A DNA stretch of 64,000 bases from Paracoccaceae bacterium (GTDB lineage Bacteria > Pseudomonadota > Alphaproteobacteria > Rhodobacterales > Rhodobacteraceae). Each line of letters starts with the position of its first letter. Positions within the stretch are counted from its first letter, which is position 1. Below, in pieces: positions 51,476 through 61,311 of this stretch. The stretch is from assembly GCA_014879735.1 (NCBI GenBank), contig JACSRN010000076.1, forward strand, positions 52,590 through 116,589, written 5' to 3'. A program made the position numbers and the translations under genes. Under the pieces are notes generated by a model. That model saw nothing but the letters and a program-made list of their open reading frames with translations. It had not been told where the DNA came from and made no database searches.

Positions 51476-53104
51476 ATGACCCAGGCGGCGCTTGGCCCGA
51501 CAGGCCATATCGACGAATTTACACGCGAAAGGCTGCCGCCGGCCGGCGAGTGGCCGGATCTGCTGCCGCCGCCACTGCGCTATCCCGAATGGCTGAACGC
51601 CGGTGCCGAACTGACCGACCGAATGGTCGAGAAAGGCTTTGGCGACCATGTGGCGCTGATCGGGAACGGCCGGACCCGGACCTACAAGGAACTGACCGAC
51701 TGGTCGAACCGGATCGCCCATGCGCTGGTCGAGGATTACGGGGTAAAGCCGGGGAACCGGGTGCTGATCCGCTCGGCCAACAACCCGGCGATGGTCGCCT
51801 GCTGGCTGGCCGCCACCAAGGCGGGCGCGGTCGTGGTGAATACCATGCCGATGCTGCGCGCGGGCGAACTGGCAAAGATCGTCGACAAGGCCGAGATCGG
51901 CCATGCCCTGTGCGACACCCGGTTGATGGAAGAACTGATCGCCTGCGAACGGCAGAGCCGGTTCCTGAAGACGGTGGTGGGGTTTGACGGCACCGCGAAC
52001 CACGATGCCGAACTGGACCGCATGGCACTGCGCAAGCCCGTTCGGTTTCAGGTGGCGCAGACCGGCCGGGACGACGTGGCCTTGCTGGGCTTCACCTCCG
52101 GCACGACCGGAGAGCCGAAGGCCACGATGCATTTTCACCGCGATCTGCTGATCATTGCCGATGGCTATGCCAGGGAAGTGCTGGGCGTCACGCCGCAGGA
52201 TGTTTTCGTGGGATCGCCGCCGCTTGCCTTCACCTTCGGCCTGGGCGGCCTGGCGATCTTTCCGCTGCGCTTCGGTGCCTCGGCCGCACTTCTGGAACAG
52301 GCCTCGCCCGCGAACATGGTCGAGATCATCGAGGAGCATCGGGCCACGATCTGCTTCACCGCGCCCACGGCCTATCGGGCAATGCTGCGGGCCATGGACG
52401 AGGGCGCCAACCTGTCCAGCCTGCGCGCAGCGGTCAGCGCCGGCGAAACCCTGCCTGCGCCGGTCTACGAGGACTGGATGGCCAGGACCGGCAAGCCGAT
52501 GCTGGACGGAATCGGCGCGACCGAGATGCTGCACATCTTCATCACCAATCGCTTCACCGATCACCGCCCCGCCTGCACCGGCCGCCCCGTCACCGGCTAC
52601 GAGGCCAAGATCGTTGGCGAGAACATGGCCGAACTGCCCCGTGGCGAGGTCGGGCGGCTGGCCGTGCGGGGACCGACCGGCTGCCGCTACATGGCCGATG
52701 ATCGGCAGCGGGCCTATGTGCGTGACGGCTGGAACCTGACCGGCGACAGCTTCTGGCAGGATGACGAGGGTCGCTTCCATTTCGCGGCCAGGTCCGACGA
52801 CATGATCGTCAGTGCCGGCTACAACATCGCCGGACCGGAGGTGGAGGCGGCACTGCTGTCGCATCCTGCCGTGCTGGAATGCGCCGTGATCGGCGCCCCC
52901 GATGCCGGGCGCGGCCAGATCGTCGAGGCGCATGTGGTTCTGGCCGGCGGGCATGCGGCCGATGCGCTGATGGTCAAGCTGCTGCAGGACCATGTGAAGG
53001 CCGTGATCGCGCCGTACAAATACCCCCGCAGCATCGTCTTTGCCGAAACCCTGCCGAAGACGCAGACCGGCAAGCTGCAACGCTTCCGCCTGCGCCACGA
53101 CTGA
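51476..53104 (+). CDS. 2-aminobenzoate-CoA ligase-like AMP-forming acyl-CoA synthetase
   Basis: A 542-residue adenylate-forming enzyme. The opening GHIDEFTRERLPPAGEWPDL is typical of 2-aminobenzoate (anthranilate)-CoA ligases. The AMP-binding loop is LLGFTSGTTGEPKATMHFHRD, then GIGATEMLHIFITNRF, GWNLTGDSFWQDDEG, and the catalytic lysine in PKTQTGKLQRF. The ATG at 51476 follows AGGGAGGAG. It would activate anthranilate to anthraniloyl-CoA in the cytoplasm and supply the monooxygenase/reductase encoded at 57198. Benzoate-type substrates are the alternative. Confidence 0.85.
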   Translation: MTQAALGPTGHIDEFTRERLPPAGEWPDLLPPPLRYPEWLNAGAELTDRMVEKGFGDHVALIGNGRTRTYKELTDWSNRIAHALVEDYGVKPGNRVLIRSANNPAMVACWLAATKAGAVVVNTMPMLRAGELAKIVDKAEIGHALCDTRLMEELIACERQSRFLKTVVGFDGTANHDAELDRMALRKPVRFQVAQTGRDDVALLGFTSGTTGEPKATMHFHRDLLIIADGYAREVLGVTPQDVFVGSPPLAFTFGLGGLAIFPLRFGASAALLEQASPANMVEIIEEHRATICFTAPTAYRAMLRAMDEGANLSSLRAAVSAGETLPAPVYEDWMARTGKPMLDGIGATEMLHIFITNRFTDHRPACTGRPVTGYEAKIVGENMAELPRGEVGRLAVRGPTGCRYMADDRQRAYVRDGWNLTGDSFWQDDEGRFHFAARSDDMIVSAGYNIAGPEVEAALLSHPAVLECAVIGAPDAGRGQIVEAHVVLAGGHAADALMVKLLQDHVKAVIAPYKYPRSIVFAETLPKTQTGKLQRFRLRHD

Positions 53105-53129
53105 CGCGGGCAGGCCCGGAGGGGGGCCG

Positions 53130-53537
53130 TCAGTCTGGAATGATGGCCGTCGCCTCGATCTCGACCTTGGCACGATCCTCGACCAGCGCCACCACCTGCA
53201 CCAGCGCCATGGCCGGATAGTGCCGCCCGACGATCTCGCGATAGGCCCGGCCGATATCCTTCAGCGCGGTCAGGTATTCGCGCTTGTCGGTGACATACCA
53301 GGTCAGCCTCACCAGATGTTCCGGCCGGGCGCCGCCCTCGGCCAGAATCTCCACGATCGAGCGCAGCGCCTGCGCCGCCTGGCCGGTGAAATCATCGGTT
53401 TCGAATTCCTGCGCCGCGTTCCAGCCGATGATCCCGCCGGTCAGGATCATGCGGCCGCGCGCCGCCACGCCGTTGGCATAGCCGAGGGCGGGTTTCCAGT
53501 GCCGGGGATGCAGGATCTCGTGCGGTTGGTCGGTCAT
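53130..53537 (-). CDS. RidA/YjgF family imine deaminase-like protein
   Basis: A 135-residue YjgF/RidA protein. Visible are GYANGVAARGRMILTGGIIG, the central segment TGQAAQALRSIVEILAEGGA and the end AMALVQVVALVEDRAKVEIEA. Family members hydrolyse enamines and imines. It overlaps the thioesterase by ATGA and is the last gene of the anthraniloyl-CoA operon, where an amino group must be released from an enamine intermediate; that job is inferred. Confidence 0.85.
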   Translation of the reverse strand: MTDQPHEILHPRHWKPALGYANGVAARGRMILTGGIIGWNAAQEFETDDFTGQAAQALRSIVEILAEGGARPEHLVRLTWYVTDKREYLTALKDIGRAYREIVGRHYPAMALVQVVALVEDRAKVEIEATAIIPD

Positions 53538-53941
53538 GTCGGCTCCTGATGGTCGGCAAGGCGGGGGCGGATACTGTCGGGCCAGGGCGCCGGCCGGCGT
53601 TCGGCGGTCAACCAGACCAGCGTTGGCGTTGCGACAAGGCGCTGCTCGCCGGCGCAATGTGCCGTGACGCGGAAGGTCACGGAACTGCGTCCCAGCCGCC
53701 GCACCTCCAGCCGCCAGTCCAGTTCCTCCTCCAGGCGAGAAGGCGCGGTGAAGTCGATCTGCAATCCGGCGGTGGGAACGGCGGTCCCCTCATCCGCCAT
53801 GCGGCGGAAGGAATAGCCGACCTCTTGGCGAAAGAAGCTTTCGATCACCGAGTTCAGCATTTCGAGATAGCGCGGATAAAACACGATCCCGGCCGGATCG
53901 CAGTGATTGAATTCGACGCGAATCTTGCGGCTATGGCTCAT
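53534..53941 (-). CDS. 4-hydroxybenzoyl-CoA-type thioesterase
   Basis: A 135-residue hot-dog thioesterase. The motif VEFNHCDPAGIVFYPRYLEM carries the active-site Asp15 of 4-hydroxybenzoyl-CoA thioesterases. It may release CoA from dead-end aryl-CoA esters or from a pathway product. It is preceded by 104 bp without a gene (53942-54045) and overlaps RidA. The start has only a weak ribosome site, so a slightly different start is possible. Confidence 0.83.
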   Translation of the reverse strand: MSHSRKIRVEFNHCDPAGIVFYPRYLEMLNSVIESFFRQEVGYSFRRMADEGTAVPTAGLQIDFTAPSRLEEELDWRLEVRRLGRSSVTFRVTAHCAGEQRLVATPTLVWLTAERRPAPWPDSIRPRLADHQEPT

Positions 53942-54045
53942 GGCAAGGGTCCCGAAGGGGCCACGGCACCGGGCCGCGGCGGATCTGCGGCGCCGGCCGG
54001 CCCGGTCGCCCGACCGGCCTATAGCAAGGCGCGCCGGCGCCGTCA

Positions 54046-55197
54046 TCATCCCGTCGCAGCCCCGGCCAGGACGCTGCGCGCGATGACCACGCGCTGCACG
54101 TCGCTGGCACCTTCGTAGATCCGCAGCGCCCGGATGTCGCGGTACAGCGCCTCGACCACGGAACCATGGCGCAACCCGTCACCGCCATGCAGTTGCACCG
54201 CGGTATCGATCACCCGCTGCGCCGCTTCGGTCGCGTGCAGCTTGGCCATCGCCGCCTCGCGCGTGACGCGGGGGGCACCGGAATCCTTGGTCCAGGCGGC
54301 GCGATAGACCAGAAGTGCCGCCGCGTCGATCTCCAGCGCCATGTCGGCCAGGTGGCCCTGCACCATCTGCAGCTCGGCCAGCGGCTGTCCGGCGATGCGG
54401 CGCCGGTTCACCCGCAGCACCGCCTCGTCCAGCGCCCGCCGCGCCATGCCCAGGGCCGCAGCCCCCACGGTCGCGCGGAAGACGTCGAGGACCGACATGG
54501 CGATCCTGAAGCCCCCGCCCGGCGGACCGATCAGCGCATCCTCCGGCAGGATCACGTCGGTCAGCCGCAGCCGGGCCAGCGGATGCGGGGCGATCACGTC
54601 AATGCGCTCCACCACCTCCAGCCCGGGGCTGTCGGCCGGCAGGACGAAGGCGGACAGCCCCTTCGCACCCGGTGCCTCGCCCGTTCGGGCGAAGATGACG
54701 TAAAGATCGGCAATGCCGCCGTTCGAAATATAGGTCTTCTCGCCGTTCAGCCGCCAGCCGGCGGCGGTCCGTTCGGCCGTCGTCGCGGTGCCTGCCACAT
54801 CCGAGCCGGAGCCGGGTTCGGTCAGGGCAAAGCCGGCGATGGCCTGCCCGGCCCGCGTCCGCCCCAGCCAGAGCCGCTGTGCCGGCGTTCCGAACAGGCT
54901 GATTGCCCCCATGCCAAGACCCTGCATGGCAAAGGCAAAATCGGCGAGCGGGTCGTGCCGCGCCAGCGTCTCGCGCGAGAGGCACAGCATGCGCACATCG
55001 AGCGTCTCGCCGACATCCGCCCCGGTGGGCTGCAGCCAGCCGTCGCGGCCAAGCGCCGCGACAAGGCCGCGGCAGGCAGCATCGGTATCGCCATGCGACA
55101 CCGGCAGATGCCTGTGACACCAGCCGTCCAGCCGGGCGGCATGGTCGCGGTGGCGCTCCTCGAAGAACGGCCAGCCCAGAAAGCTCGTGTCCGGCAT
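54046..55197 (-). CDS. Acyl-CoA dehydrogenase
   Basis: A 383-residue flavoprotein. Landmarks are [18 protein letters not shown], the [19 protein letters not shown] segment, and the C-terminal [19 protein letters not shown] with the catalytic glutamate in YEGASD. The ATG at 55197 has GAGGGAGG before it. In this operon it probably introduces or uses a double bond in the ring-opened or reduced ring CoA ester. Confidence 0.9.
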   Translation of the reverse strand: MPDTSFLGWPFFEERHRDHAARLDGWCHRHLPVSHGDTDAACRGLVAALGRDGWLQPTGADVGETLDVRMLCLSRETLARHDPLADFAFAMQGLGMGAISLFGTPAQRLWLGRTRAGQAIAGFALTEPGSGSDVAGTATTAERTAAGWRLNGEKTYISNGGIADLYVIFARTGEAPGAKGLSAFVLPADSPGLEVVERIDVIAPHPLARLRLTDVILPEDALIGPPGGGFRIAMSVLDVFRATVGAAALGMARRALDEAVLRVNRRRIAGQPLAELQMVQGHLADMALEIDAAALLVYRAAWTKDSGAPRVTREAAMAKLHATEAAQRVIDTAVQLHGGDGLRHGSVVEALYRDIRALRIYEGASDVQRVVIARSVLAGAATG

Positions 55198-55208
55198 CGC
55201 GGCCTCCC

Positions 55209-56021
55209 TCAATTGCCTTCGAACCGCGGTTTTTCCTTCGCGACAAAGGCGCGATAGGCGCGGGCGAAATCCTCGGTCTGCATGCAGATCGCCTGCGCCT
55301 GCGCCTCGGCCTCAATGGCCTGGTCCAGCCCCATGTTCCATTCCTGGGCCAACTGGGTCTTGGTGATGCCATGGGCGAAGGTCGGGCCGGCCGCGATCTG
55401 CACCGCCAGCGCCCTGGCCTCGTCCTCCAGCGTCTCGGGGCTGTGCAGCGCATTCCAGAAGCCCCAGCGCTCGCCCTCTTCGGCGCGCATCACCCGGCCG
55501 GTGTAAAGGAGTTCCGCCGCGCGCCCCTGGCCGATGATGCGCGGCAGCATGGCACAGGCCCCCATGTCGCAGCCGGCAAGGCCGACGCGGGTGAAGAGGA
55601 AGGCGCATTTCGCCTGTGGTGTCGCAAGTCGCAAATCCGCCGCCATGGCGATGATCGCGCCGGCGCCCACCGCCACGCCATCGACCGCGGCGATCACCGG
55701 CTTGCCGCAAGCGACCATCGCCTTGACCAGATCGCCGGTCATCCGGGTGAAGCGCAAAAGACCCTTCATGTCGAGCCCAACCAGCGGGCCGATGATGTCG
55801 TGCACATCGCCGCCCGAACAGAAGTTCCCGCCGTTCGAGCCGAAGATGACCACATCCACGTCGTCGGCATAGGCCAGCGCGCGGAACGTGTCGCGCAGCT
55901 CGGCATAGCTGTCGAAGGTCAACGGGTTCTTGCGGTCCGGCCGCGTCAGCCGGATCGTCGCGATGCGGTCGCGGATCTGCCAATGAAAATGCTGCGGCTT
56001 CAGCCCGGCCAGTTCGGTCAT
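55209..56021 (-). CDS. Crotonase-family hydratase/hydrolase without the usual glutamates
   Basis: A 270-residue crotonase-fold protein. The oxyanion-hole parts are [13 protein letters not shown] and [20 protein letters not shown]. Where enoyl-CoA hydratases have catalytic glutamates it reads [20 protein letters not shown], with aspartate in CDMG. This pattern is more like ring-cleaving or hydrolytic crotonases than a hydratase. I infer ring opening of a cyclic beta-keto CoA ester from the anthraniloyl-CoA route. It overlaps MarR by ATGA. Confidence 0.82.
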   Translation of the reverse strand: MTELAGLKPQHFHWQIRDRIATIRLTRPDRKNPLTFDSYAELRDTFRALAYADDVDVVIFGSNGGNFCSGGDVHDIIGPLVGLDMKGLLRFTRMTGDLVKAMVACGKPVIAAVDGVAVGAGAIIAMAADLRLATPQAKCAFLFTRVGLAGCDMGACAMLPRIIGQGRAAELLYTGRVMRAEEGERWGFWNALHSPETLEDEARALAVQIAAGPTFAHGITKTQLAQEWNMGLDQAIEAEAQAQAICMQTEDFARAYRAFVAKEKPRFEGN

Positions 56022-56461
56022 CGGGGGCCTCCCATGCGCTTGAGGATTTCGGTCAGCGTGTCGATATCGGCTTCGCTGAGGCTGCCGAACAGCCGGTCGA
56101 CCTCGGCCTCGTGTTCGCTGGCATAGGTTTCGAACCGGGCCAGCCCCTCGGGCGTCAGCGCCACGATCACGGTGCGCCGGTCGGTTTCGACGGGCGTTCG
56201 CCGCACCAGCCCGTCGGCCTCCAGCCGGTCGACAACGGTGGTGGCATTGCCGTTCGAGACGAGCAGCATCCGCGACAATTCCGACATCGTCACGCCATCG
56301 CGCCGCCGATAGAGCGCGGCCAGCACGTCAAACCGTGGCAGGGTGGTCGCATAGCGGAGGCGCAGGAATTCGCGCAGTTCGGCCTCGGCCTGCCGGGTGA
56401 CGCCCAGCAGCCGGATCCAGAGTTTCAGCCTGCGCTTGGACAGCGGGGCCGGCGCAGGCAT
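56018..56461 (-). CDS. MarR-family transcriptional regulator, second copy
   Basis: A 147-residue winged-helix regulator. Landmarks are [19 protein letters not shown], the recognition helix region [20 protein letters not shown], and the wing [16 protein letters not shown]. It is not a close copy of the MarR at 41606. It lies inside the anthraniloyl-CoA operon between SDR and crotonase (TGATG with the SDR, ATGA with crotonase), which suggests autogenous control of that operon. The inducer is probably a CoA thioester or free aromatic acid. Confidence 0.9.
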   Translation of the reverse strand: MPAPAPLSKRRLKLWIRLLGVTRQAEAELREFLRLRYATTLPRFDVLAALYRRRDGVTMSELSRMLLVSNGNATTVVDRLEADGLVRRTPVETDRRTVIVALTPEGLARFETYASEHEAEVDRLFGSLSEADIDTLTEILKRMGGPR

Positions 56462-57201
56462 CACGGCGCCCCTCCCGCAATGGCGATGGCCTGGCCGTTG
56501 ATGCCCCGCGCGGCATCGGAGCAGAGCCAGAGCGCCGTGCCCGTCACCTCGCCCGGCTCGAACAGGCGGCGCTGCGGACTTTGTCGTTCCAGCGCGGCGC
56601 GCGCGTCTTCGACAGAGCGCCCCGTCTTCGCGCCGATATTGGCCAGGGTGCGTGCCGTCATCTCGGTGTCGAGATATCCGGGGCAGATCGCGTTCACCGT
56701 GATGCCACGGCCCGCCACCTCTTCGCCAAGGGCGCGGACCAGCCCGACCACCCCGTGTTTCGCCGCGGCATAGGCCGCCACATAGGGATAGCCCTTCAGC
56801 CCGGCAACAGAAGCCACGGCAATCAGCCGCCCAGCCCCCGGCATCCGGCGCAGGCCCTCGCGGAAGGTCAGGAAGGTGCCGGTCAGGTTGACGGCCAGCA
56901 TCGCATTCCAATGGTCGAGCGTCATCTTGCCAAAGGCCATGCTTTCGGCCGCGCCGGCATTGGCGATCACGATGTCGCAGGGGCCGGCAGTATCGAACAG
57001 CCCGGCGACGGCGGTTTCGTCGGTCACGTCGCCGGCCACGGCGCGGATGCCGTCGGCATCGCTTGCCACGGCCTGCAGCGCCTCGATCCGGCGGCCGGCG
57101 ATCACCACCTCGGCGCCGGCCCGCGCGAAGCCGCGCGCAAGATCCGCCCCCACGCCGGAACCGCCGCCCGTCACCAGCACCCGTTTGCCCGCAAGCATCA
57201 T
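56461..57201 (-). CDS. SDR-family 3-hydroxyacyl-CoA dehydrogenase-like oxidoreductase
   Basis: A 246-residue classical SDR. The nucleotide motif is [25 protein letters not shown] follows, and the catalytic residues are in VASVAG and [12 protein letters not shown] (Tyr-x3-Lys). Its ATG overlaps the stop of the monooxygenase/reductase by ATGA. It likely reduces or oxidises a keto/hydroxy CoA ester after ring hydroxylation and reduction. Confidence 0.87.
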   Translation of the reverse strand: MMLAGKRVLVTGGGSGVGADLARGFARAGAEVVIAGRRIEALQAVASDADGIRAVAGDVTDETAVAGLFDTAGPCDIVIANAGAAESMAFGKMTLDHWNAMLAVNLTGTFLTFREGLRRMPGAGRLIAVASVAGLKGYPYVAAYAAAKHGVVGLVRALGEEVAGRGITVNAICPGYLDTEMTARTLANIGAKTGRSVEDARAALERQSPQRRLFEPGEVTGTALWLCSDAARGINGQAIAIAGGAP

Positions 57202-59483
57202 GCCCTGATCGTCTCCGCCGCCTTCTCGTGCAGTCGCCGCGCCTGATCGCGCCCGCCCAGGTAGGGCAACGGCCATGCCGTTTCACTATCCTCCAAGGCG
57301 ATGGCGGCGTGAAGGGTCCAGTAGGGATCGGCCAGGTGCGGGCGGGCCAGACAGACAAGATCGGCCCGTCCTGCCAGCAGGATCGAGTTCACCTGATCAG
57401 GCTCGGTGATATTGCCCACGGCCATGGTGGCCAGCCCCGCCTCGTTGCGGATACGGTCGCTGAACGGGGTCTGGAACATCCGGCCATAGACCGGCCGCGC
57501 CTCGGCCGAGGTCTGGCCGGCCGAGACATCAAGAATGTCGGCCCCCGCCTCTGCGAACATCCGCGCGATCTGCACCGCCTCTTCGGGCGTCACGCCCTCG
57601 TGGCCCACCCAGTCGGTGGCCGAGATGCGGACCGAAAGCGGCCGGTCCGCGCCCCAGGCCGCGCGCATCGCCCGCAGCACCTCCAGCGGCCAGCGCATGC
57701 GGTTTTCAAGGCTGCCGCCATAGTCGTCGGTCCGCCGGTTCGACAATGGCGAGATGAAGGACGAGACGAGATAGCCATGCGCCGCATGCAGCTCGACCAT
57801 ATCGAAGCCGGACCGCCGCGCCATTTCGGTGGAAAGGACGAATTCCTGCCTTGTCCGGTCCATGTCGGCTCGTGTCATTGCGCGGGGGACGGCATTGCGC
57901 GGCGACCACGGGATTGCCGAGGGGGCGATGATCTCCCAATTGCCCGCAGGCAGGGGGGTGTCCGGTTCTTCCCAGCCGATCTGGGTGCTGGCCTTGCGGC
58001 CGGCATGGCCGATCTGGCAGCAGATCTTCGCCGTGGTTTCGGCATGGACGAAATCGACGATGCGCTTCCAGGCCGTCTCGTGTTCGGGGGCATAGAGGCC
58101 GGGGCAGCCGGGGGTGATCCGGCCCTCGGCCGAGGTGCAGGTCATCTCGGTATAGACCAGACCGGCACCCCCCTTGGCGCGTTCGGAATAATGGACGAAA
58201 TGCCAGTCGGTCGGGCAACCGTCGACCGCGCGGTACTGCGCCATGGGCGAGACGACGATGCGGTTCTTCAGATCCATGCCGCGCAGCCGGAAGGGCGCGA
58301 ACATCGGCGCGCGGCCGGGTTGGCCACCGGCCTGCGCCTGGAACCAGTCCTCCGCGCTGCGCAGCCAGGCCGGATCGCGCAGCCGCAGGTTTTCATGGCT
58401 GATGCGCTGGCTGCGCGTCAGCAGCGAATAGGCGAATTGCGGCGGCGGCATGTCGAGGTAGCGTTCCACCTGCTCGAACCATTCCAGGCTGTTTCGGGCA
58501 GCAGATTGCAGGCGCAGCACCTCGACGCGCCGCTCGTCCTGATAGCGCTGGAACGCCGCCTCCATCGTCGGCGCGCTGTGCAGATATTCGGCCAGCGCGA
58601 TGGCGCTGTCGAAGGCAAGCCGCGAGCCCGATCCGATGGAAAAATGCCCCGTCGCCGCGGCGTCGCCCATCAGGACGACATTCTCGTGATACCACTTCTC
58701 GCAGATCACCCGCGGAAACTGCATCCAGACCGCCGAACCGCGCAGATGCGCCGCGTTCGACATCAGGTCATGGCCGCCGAGGTGCCGTTCGAAGATCTTC
58801 CGGCAGGTCTCGACCGTCTCCTCCTTGCTCATCGTCTCGAAGCCCCAGTCGTCCCAGGTCTCGGGCAGGCATTCGACGATGAATGTCGCGGTATCGGCGT
58901 CGAACTGGTAGACATGCGCCCAGACCCAGCCATGCGCGGTCTTCTCGAAGATGAAGGTGAAGGCGTCATCGAACTTCTGATGCGTACCCAGCCAGACGAA
59001 TTTGCAGCGGCGCAGGTCGATGTCGGGGCGGAAGACCTCGGCATATTCCTTGCGGACGATCGAGTTTATTCCGTCGCAGCCAACCACAAGGTCATAGTCG
59101 CGCCGGTAGTCCTCGGCCGAGCGGAACTCGGTCTCGAACCGCAGGTCGACGCCCAGGTCGCGGGCCCGCTGCTGCAGCAGAACCAGCATCTGCTTGCGGC
59201 CGATACCGGCGAACCCGTGCCCGCCCGAAACGCTGCGCGTGCCGGCATGCACCACCGCGATATCGTCCCAATAGGCAAAGCTGTCGCGGATCGCCGCGGT
59301 CGAGACCGGATCGTTTCGCTGCATCCGGCCAAGCGCGTCGTCGGAAAGGACCACACCCCAGCCGAAGGTGTCGTTGGCACGGTTGCGTTCCAGCACCGTC
59401 ACCTGATGCTGCGGATCGCGCAGCTTCATCGAAATCGCAAAGTAGAGGCCGGCGGGGCCGCCGCCGAGGCAGAGTATCTTCAT
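57198..59483 (-). CDS. 2-aminobenzoyl-CoA monooxygenase/reductase-like fusion (salicylyl-CoA 5-hydroxylase type)
   Basis: A 761-residue fusion. Residues 1 to about 380 are a group A flavin monooxygenase ([20 protein letters not shown], later [20 protein letters not shown]). From about 395 on there is an old yellow enzyme domain ([58 protein letters not shown]). This architecture is known from 2-aminobenzoyl-CoA monooxygenase/reductase of Azoarcus evansii and from salicylyl-CoA 5-hydroxylases. It hydroxylates and reduces the aryl-CoA ring in one protein. The ATG at 59483 is chosen because it begins directly with the FAD motif. First gene of the minus operon. Confidence 0.9.
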   Translation of the reverse strand: MKILCLGGGPAGLYFAISMKLRDPQHQVTVLERNRANDTFGWGVVLSDDALGRMQRNDPVSTAAIRDSFAYWDDIAVVHAGTRSVSGGHGFAGIGRKQMLVLLQQRARDLGVDLRFETEFRSAEDYRRDYDLVVGCDGINSIVRKEYAEVFRPDIDLRRCKFVWLGTHQKFDDAFTFIFEKTAHGWVWAHVYQFDADTATFIVECLPETWDDWGFETMSKEETVETCRKIFERHLGGHDLMSNAAHLRGSAVWMQFPRVICEKWYHENVVLMGDAAATGHFSIGSGSRLAFDSAIALAEYLHSAPTMEAAFQRYQDERRVEVLRLQSAARNSLEWFEQVERYLDMPPPQFAYSLLTRSQRISHENLRLRDPAWLRSAEDWFQAQAGGQPGRAPMFAPFRLRGMDLKNRIVVSPMAQYRAVDGCPTDWHFVHYSERAKGGAGLVYTEMTCTSAEGRITPGCPGLYAPEHETAWKRIVDFVHAETTAKICCQIGHAGRKASTQIGWEEPDTPLPAGNWEIIAPSAIPWSPRNAVPRAMTRADMDRTRQEFVLSTEMARRSGFDMVELHAAHGYLVSSFISPLSNRRTDDYGGSLENRMRWPLEVLRAMRAAWGADRPLSVRISATDWVGHEGVTPEEAVQIARMFAEAGADILDVSAGQTSAEARPVYGRMFQTPFSDRIRNEAGLATMAVGNITEPDQVNSILLAGRADLVCLARPHLADPYWTLHAAIALEDSETAWPLPYLGGRDQARRLHEKAAETIRA

Positions 59484-59731
59484 GTCCCGGTTCCCTGACC
59501 GATGCGCCCGAAAGGGCGATGAGCAAGCGCGTTCGGCCGCAAGCGTTGCATCGCCGCGCAGACATTTCAAGTTCAAAATATATCACCGGAGAGATTCCGA
59601 TCTCAGGCGGGATGGACAGGGCGGGGGCCGACCGCGACCCGGGCCGGCCGCTGCCGGCACAAGGCCATCACGCTTGACAGCGATCGCCATAGGGTGATGC
59701 CTAGGAGACGGCAGCGGTGCGGGAGGACGGG
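59484..59731. promoter_or_regulatory. Divergent intergenic region with AT-rich island
   Basis: Most of this 248-bp stretch is GC-rich and shows nothing clear. Around 59563-59585 there is an AT-rich island with a TTCAA-G-TTCAA direct repeat (59567-59577) next to AAAATATAT. It is a possible target for the MarR regulator of the minus operon. A GGGAGG ribosome site for the plus-strand gene lies just before 59732. Confidence 0.4.
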
Positions 59732-61261
59732 ATGGACAGGAACGGCACAGCCCGACGCAGCCGCGCGCGCCGGACCGCGCCGGCGACCACCGCCAGCTAC
59801 GTGCATCTGACCAATCCCTTCGTGCCGCAGGCCGCCTTTTCGGCCGATGAGATCGCCGCAATCCACGACGGCGCGCTGCGTGTCCTGCAGGAGCTGGGCA
59901 TCCGCATCCTGCTGGATGAGGCAAGGCAGATCCTGCAGCGGAACGGCGCGCTGGTCGACGAAGCGACGATGATGGTCCGCCTGGGCCGCGACATGGTGGA
60001 ACAGGCGCTGGCCACGGCGCCCCGCGCGATCCGGCTGCGTGCGGCCAACCCCGCACGGGAACAGGACTATCGCCCCGGCGCATTGCTTTTCATGGCGGGG
60101 GCCGGCTGCCCCAACGCCTTTGACCGCGACCGCGGCCGCCGCCCCGGCAATCTGGCAGGCTATCTCGAAACGCTGCGCCTGCAGCAGAGCTTTGACGTCC
60201 TGCACATGCTTGGCCCCTCGGTCGAGCCGCAGGACATCCCAACTCCGCTGCGCCATTACGCGATGATGCGCGGGCAGTTGGAAACCTGCGACAAACCGCT
60301 GTTCGTCTATGCCCGCGGCCGCCGGCAGGTCGCGGAAAGCTTCGAGATGATCCGGCTGGCGCATGGGCTGGACGAGGCCACCTTCGCCCGGGATGTCTGG
60401 GCAACGACGGTCATCAACTCGAACTCGCCGCGGCAACTGGACCTGCCAATGTCGCGTGGGATCGTCGACTTCGCCCGCGCCGGGCAGATGTCGATCATCA
60501 CGCCCTTCTGTCTGGCCGGGGCAATGGCGCCGATCACCGTCTCAGGCGCCCTGATGCTGCAGCATGCCGAGGCGCTGGCCGGCATCACCCTGGCGCAGAT
60601 GACGCGGGCCGGGGCGCCGGTGTCCTATGGCGGGTTCCTGTCGAATGTCGACATGAAATCGGGATCGCCAGCCTTTGGCACCCCGGAACACATCCGGGCA
60701 AGCCTGGGGTCGGGGCAACTGGCACGGCATATCGGCATGCCATGGCGCTCGGCCACCGGCGCGGCCTCGAACGCGGCCGATGCCCAGGGCGCGGGCGAAA
60801 CGATCATGGCGCTTTGGGGTGCGGTCCTGGCAGGCGCCACGGTCACGGTCCACGCCTCCGGCTGGCTGGAAGGTGGCCTGACGCTGGGCTACGAGAAATT
60901 CATCCTCGACATCGAGGCGCTGCAGACCCTGGCCGAACTTTGCCACCCGGCCCCGGCCGATACCGCGGCGCTGGGGTTCGACGCGATTGCCGAGGTGCCG
61001 CCGGGGGGACATTTCTTTTCCACCGCGCATACGATGGACCGCTACCAGACGGCCTTCTACCGGCCGCTGGTCGCCGATCTGTCGAACCACGGCACCTGGA
61101 CCGAGGCCGGCGCGCAGACGGCGGATCAGCGGGCCACCGCAATCTGGAAGGCCACGCTGGCGGGGTTCACCCAGCCCGCAGCCTGTGCCGGAATGGCCGA
61201 GCGGCTGGATCCCTTCGTGCGGCGCCGGATCGCCGAAGGCGGCGCGCAACCCGAGGATTGA
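59732..61261 (+). CDS. MttB-family methyltransferase without pyrrolysine
   Basis: A 509-residue TIM-barrel protein of the trimethylamine methyltransferase (MttB) superfamily. Landmarks are LTNPFVPQAAFSADEIAAIH near the N-terminus, the middle CLAGAMAPITVSGALMLQHA and GGFLSNVDMKSGSPAFGTPE, and the late VLAGATVTVHASGWLEGG. No in-frame TAG is present, so it is the non-pyrrolysine branch, which includes glycine betaine and similar quaternary amine methyltransferases. The ATG at 59732 follows GGGAGG. Members pass a methyl group to a corrinoid protein; no corrinoid protein gene is in the window. The substrate is unknown. Confidence 0.85.
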   Translation: MDRNGTARRSRARRTAPATTASYVHLTNPFVPQAAFSADEIAAIHDGALRVLQELGIRILLDEARQILQRNGALVDEATMMVRLGRDMVEQALATAPRAIRLRAANPAREQDYRPGALLFMAGAGCPNAFDRDRGRRPGNLAGYLETLRLQQSFDVLHMLGPSVEPQDIPTPLRHYAMMRGQLETCDKPLFVYARGRRQVAESFEMIRLAHGLDEATFARDVWATTVINSNSPRQLDLPMSRGIVDFARAGQMSIITPFCLAGAMAPITVSGALMLQHAEALAGITLAQMTRAGAPVSYGGFLSNVDMKSGSPAFGTPEHIRASLGSGQLARHIGMPWRSATGAASNAADAQGAGETIMALWGAVLAGATVTVHASGWLEGGLTLGYEKFILDIEALQTLAELCHPAPADTAALGFDAIAEVPPGGHFFSTAHTMDRYQTAFYRPLVADLSNHGTWTEAGAQTADQRATAIWKATLAGFTQPAACAGMAERLDPFVRRRIAEGGAQPED

Positions 61262-61311
61262 CCGGACCTGCCCAGACGGCCCTTGCCGGAGCAAGCGGCA
61301 GCGCCCCGTGC

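Noticed and set aside
59732..61261. Pyrrolysine-containing MttB
   Set aside because: No in-frame TAG is present; the reading frame is open from start to stop.
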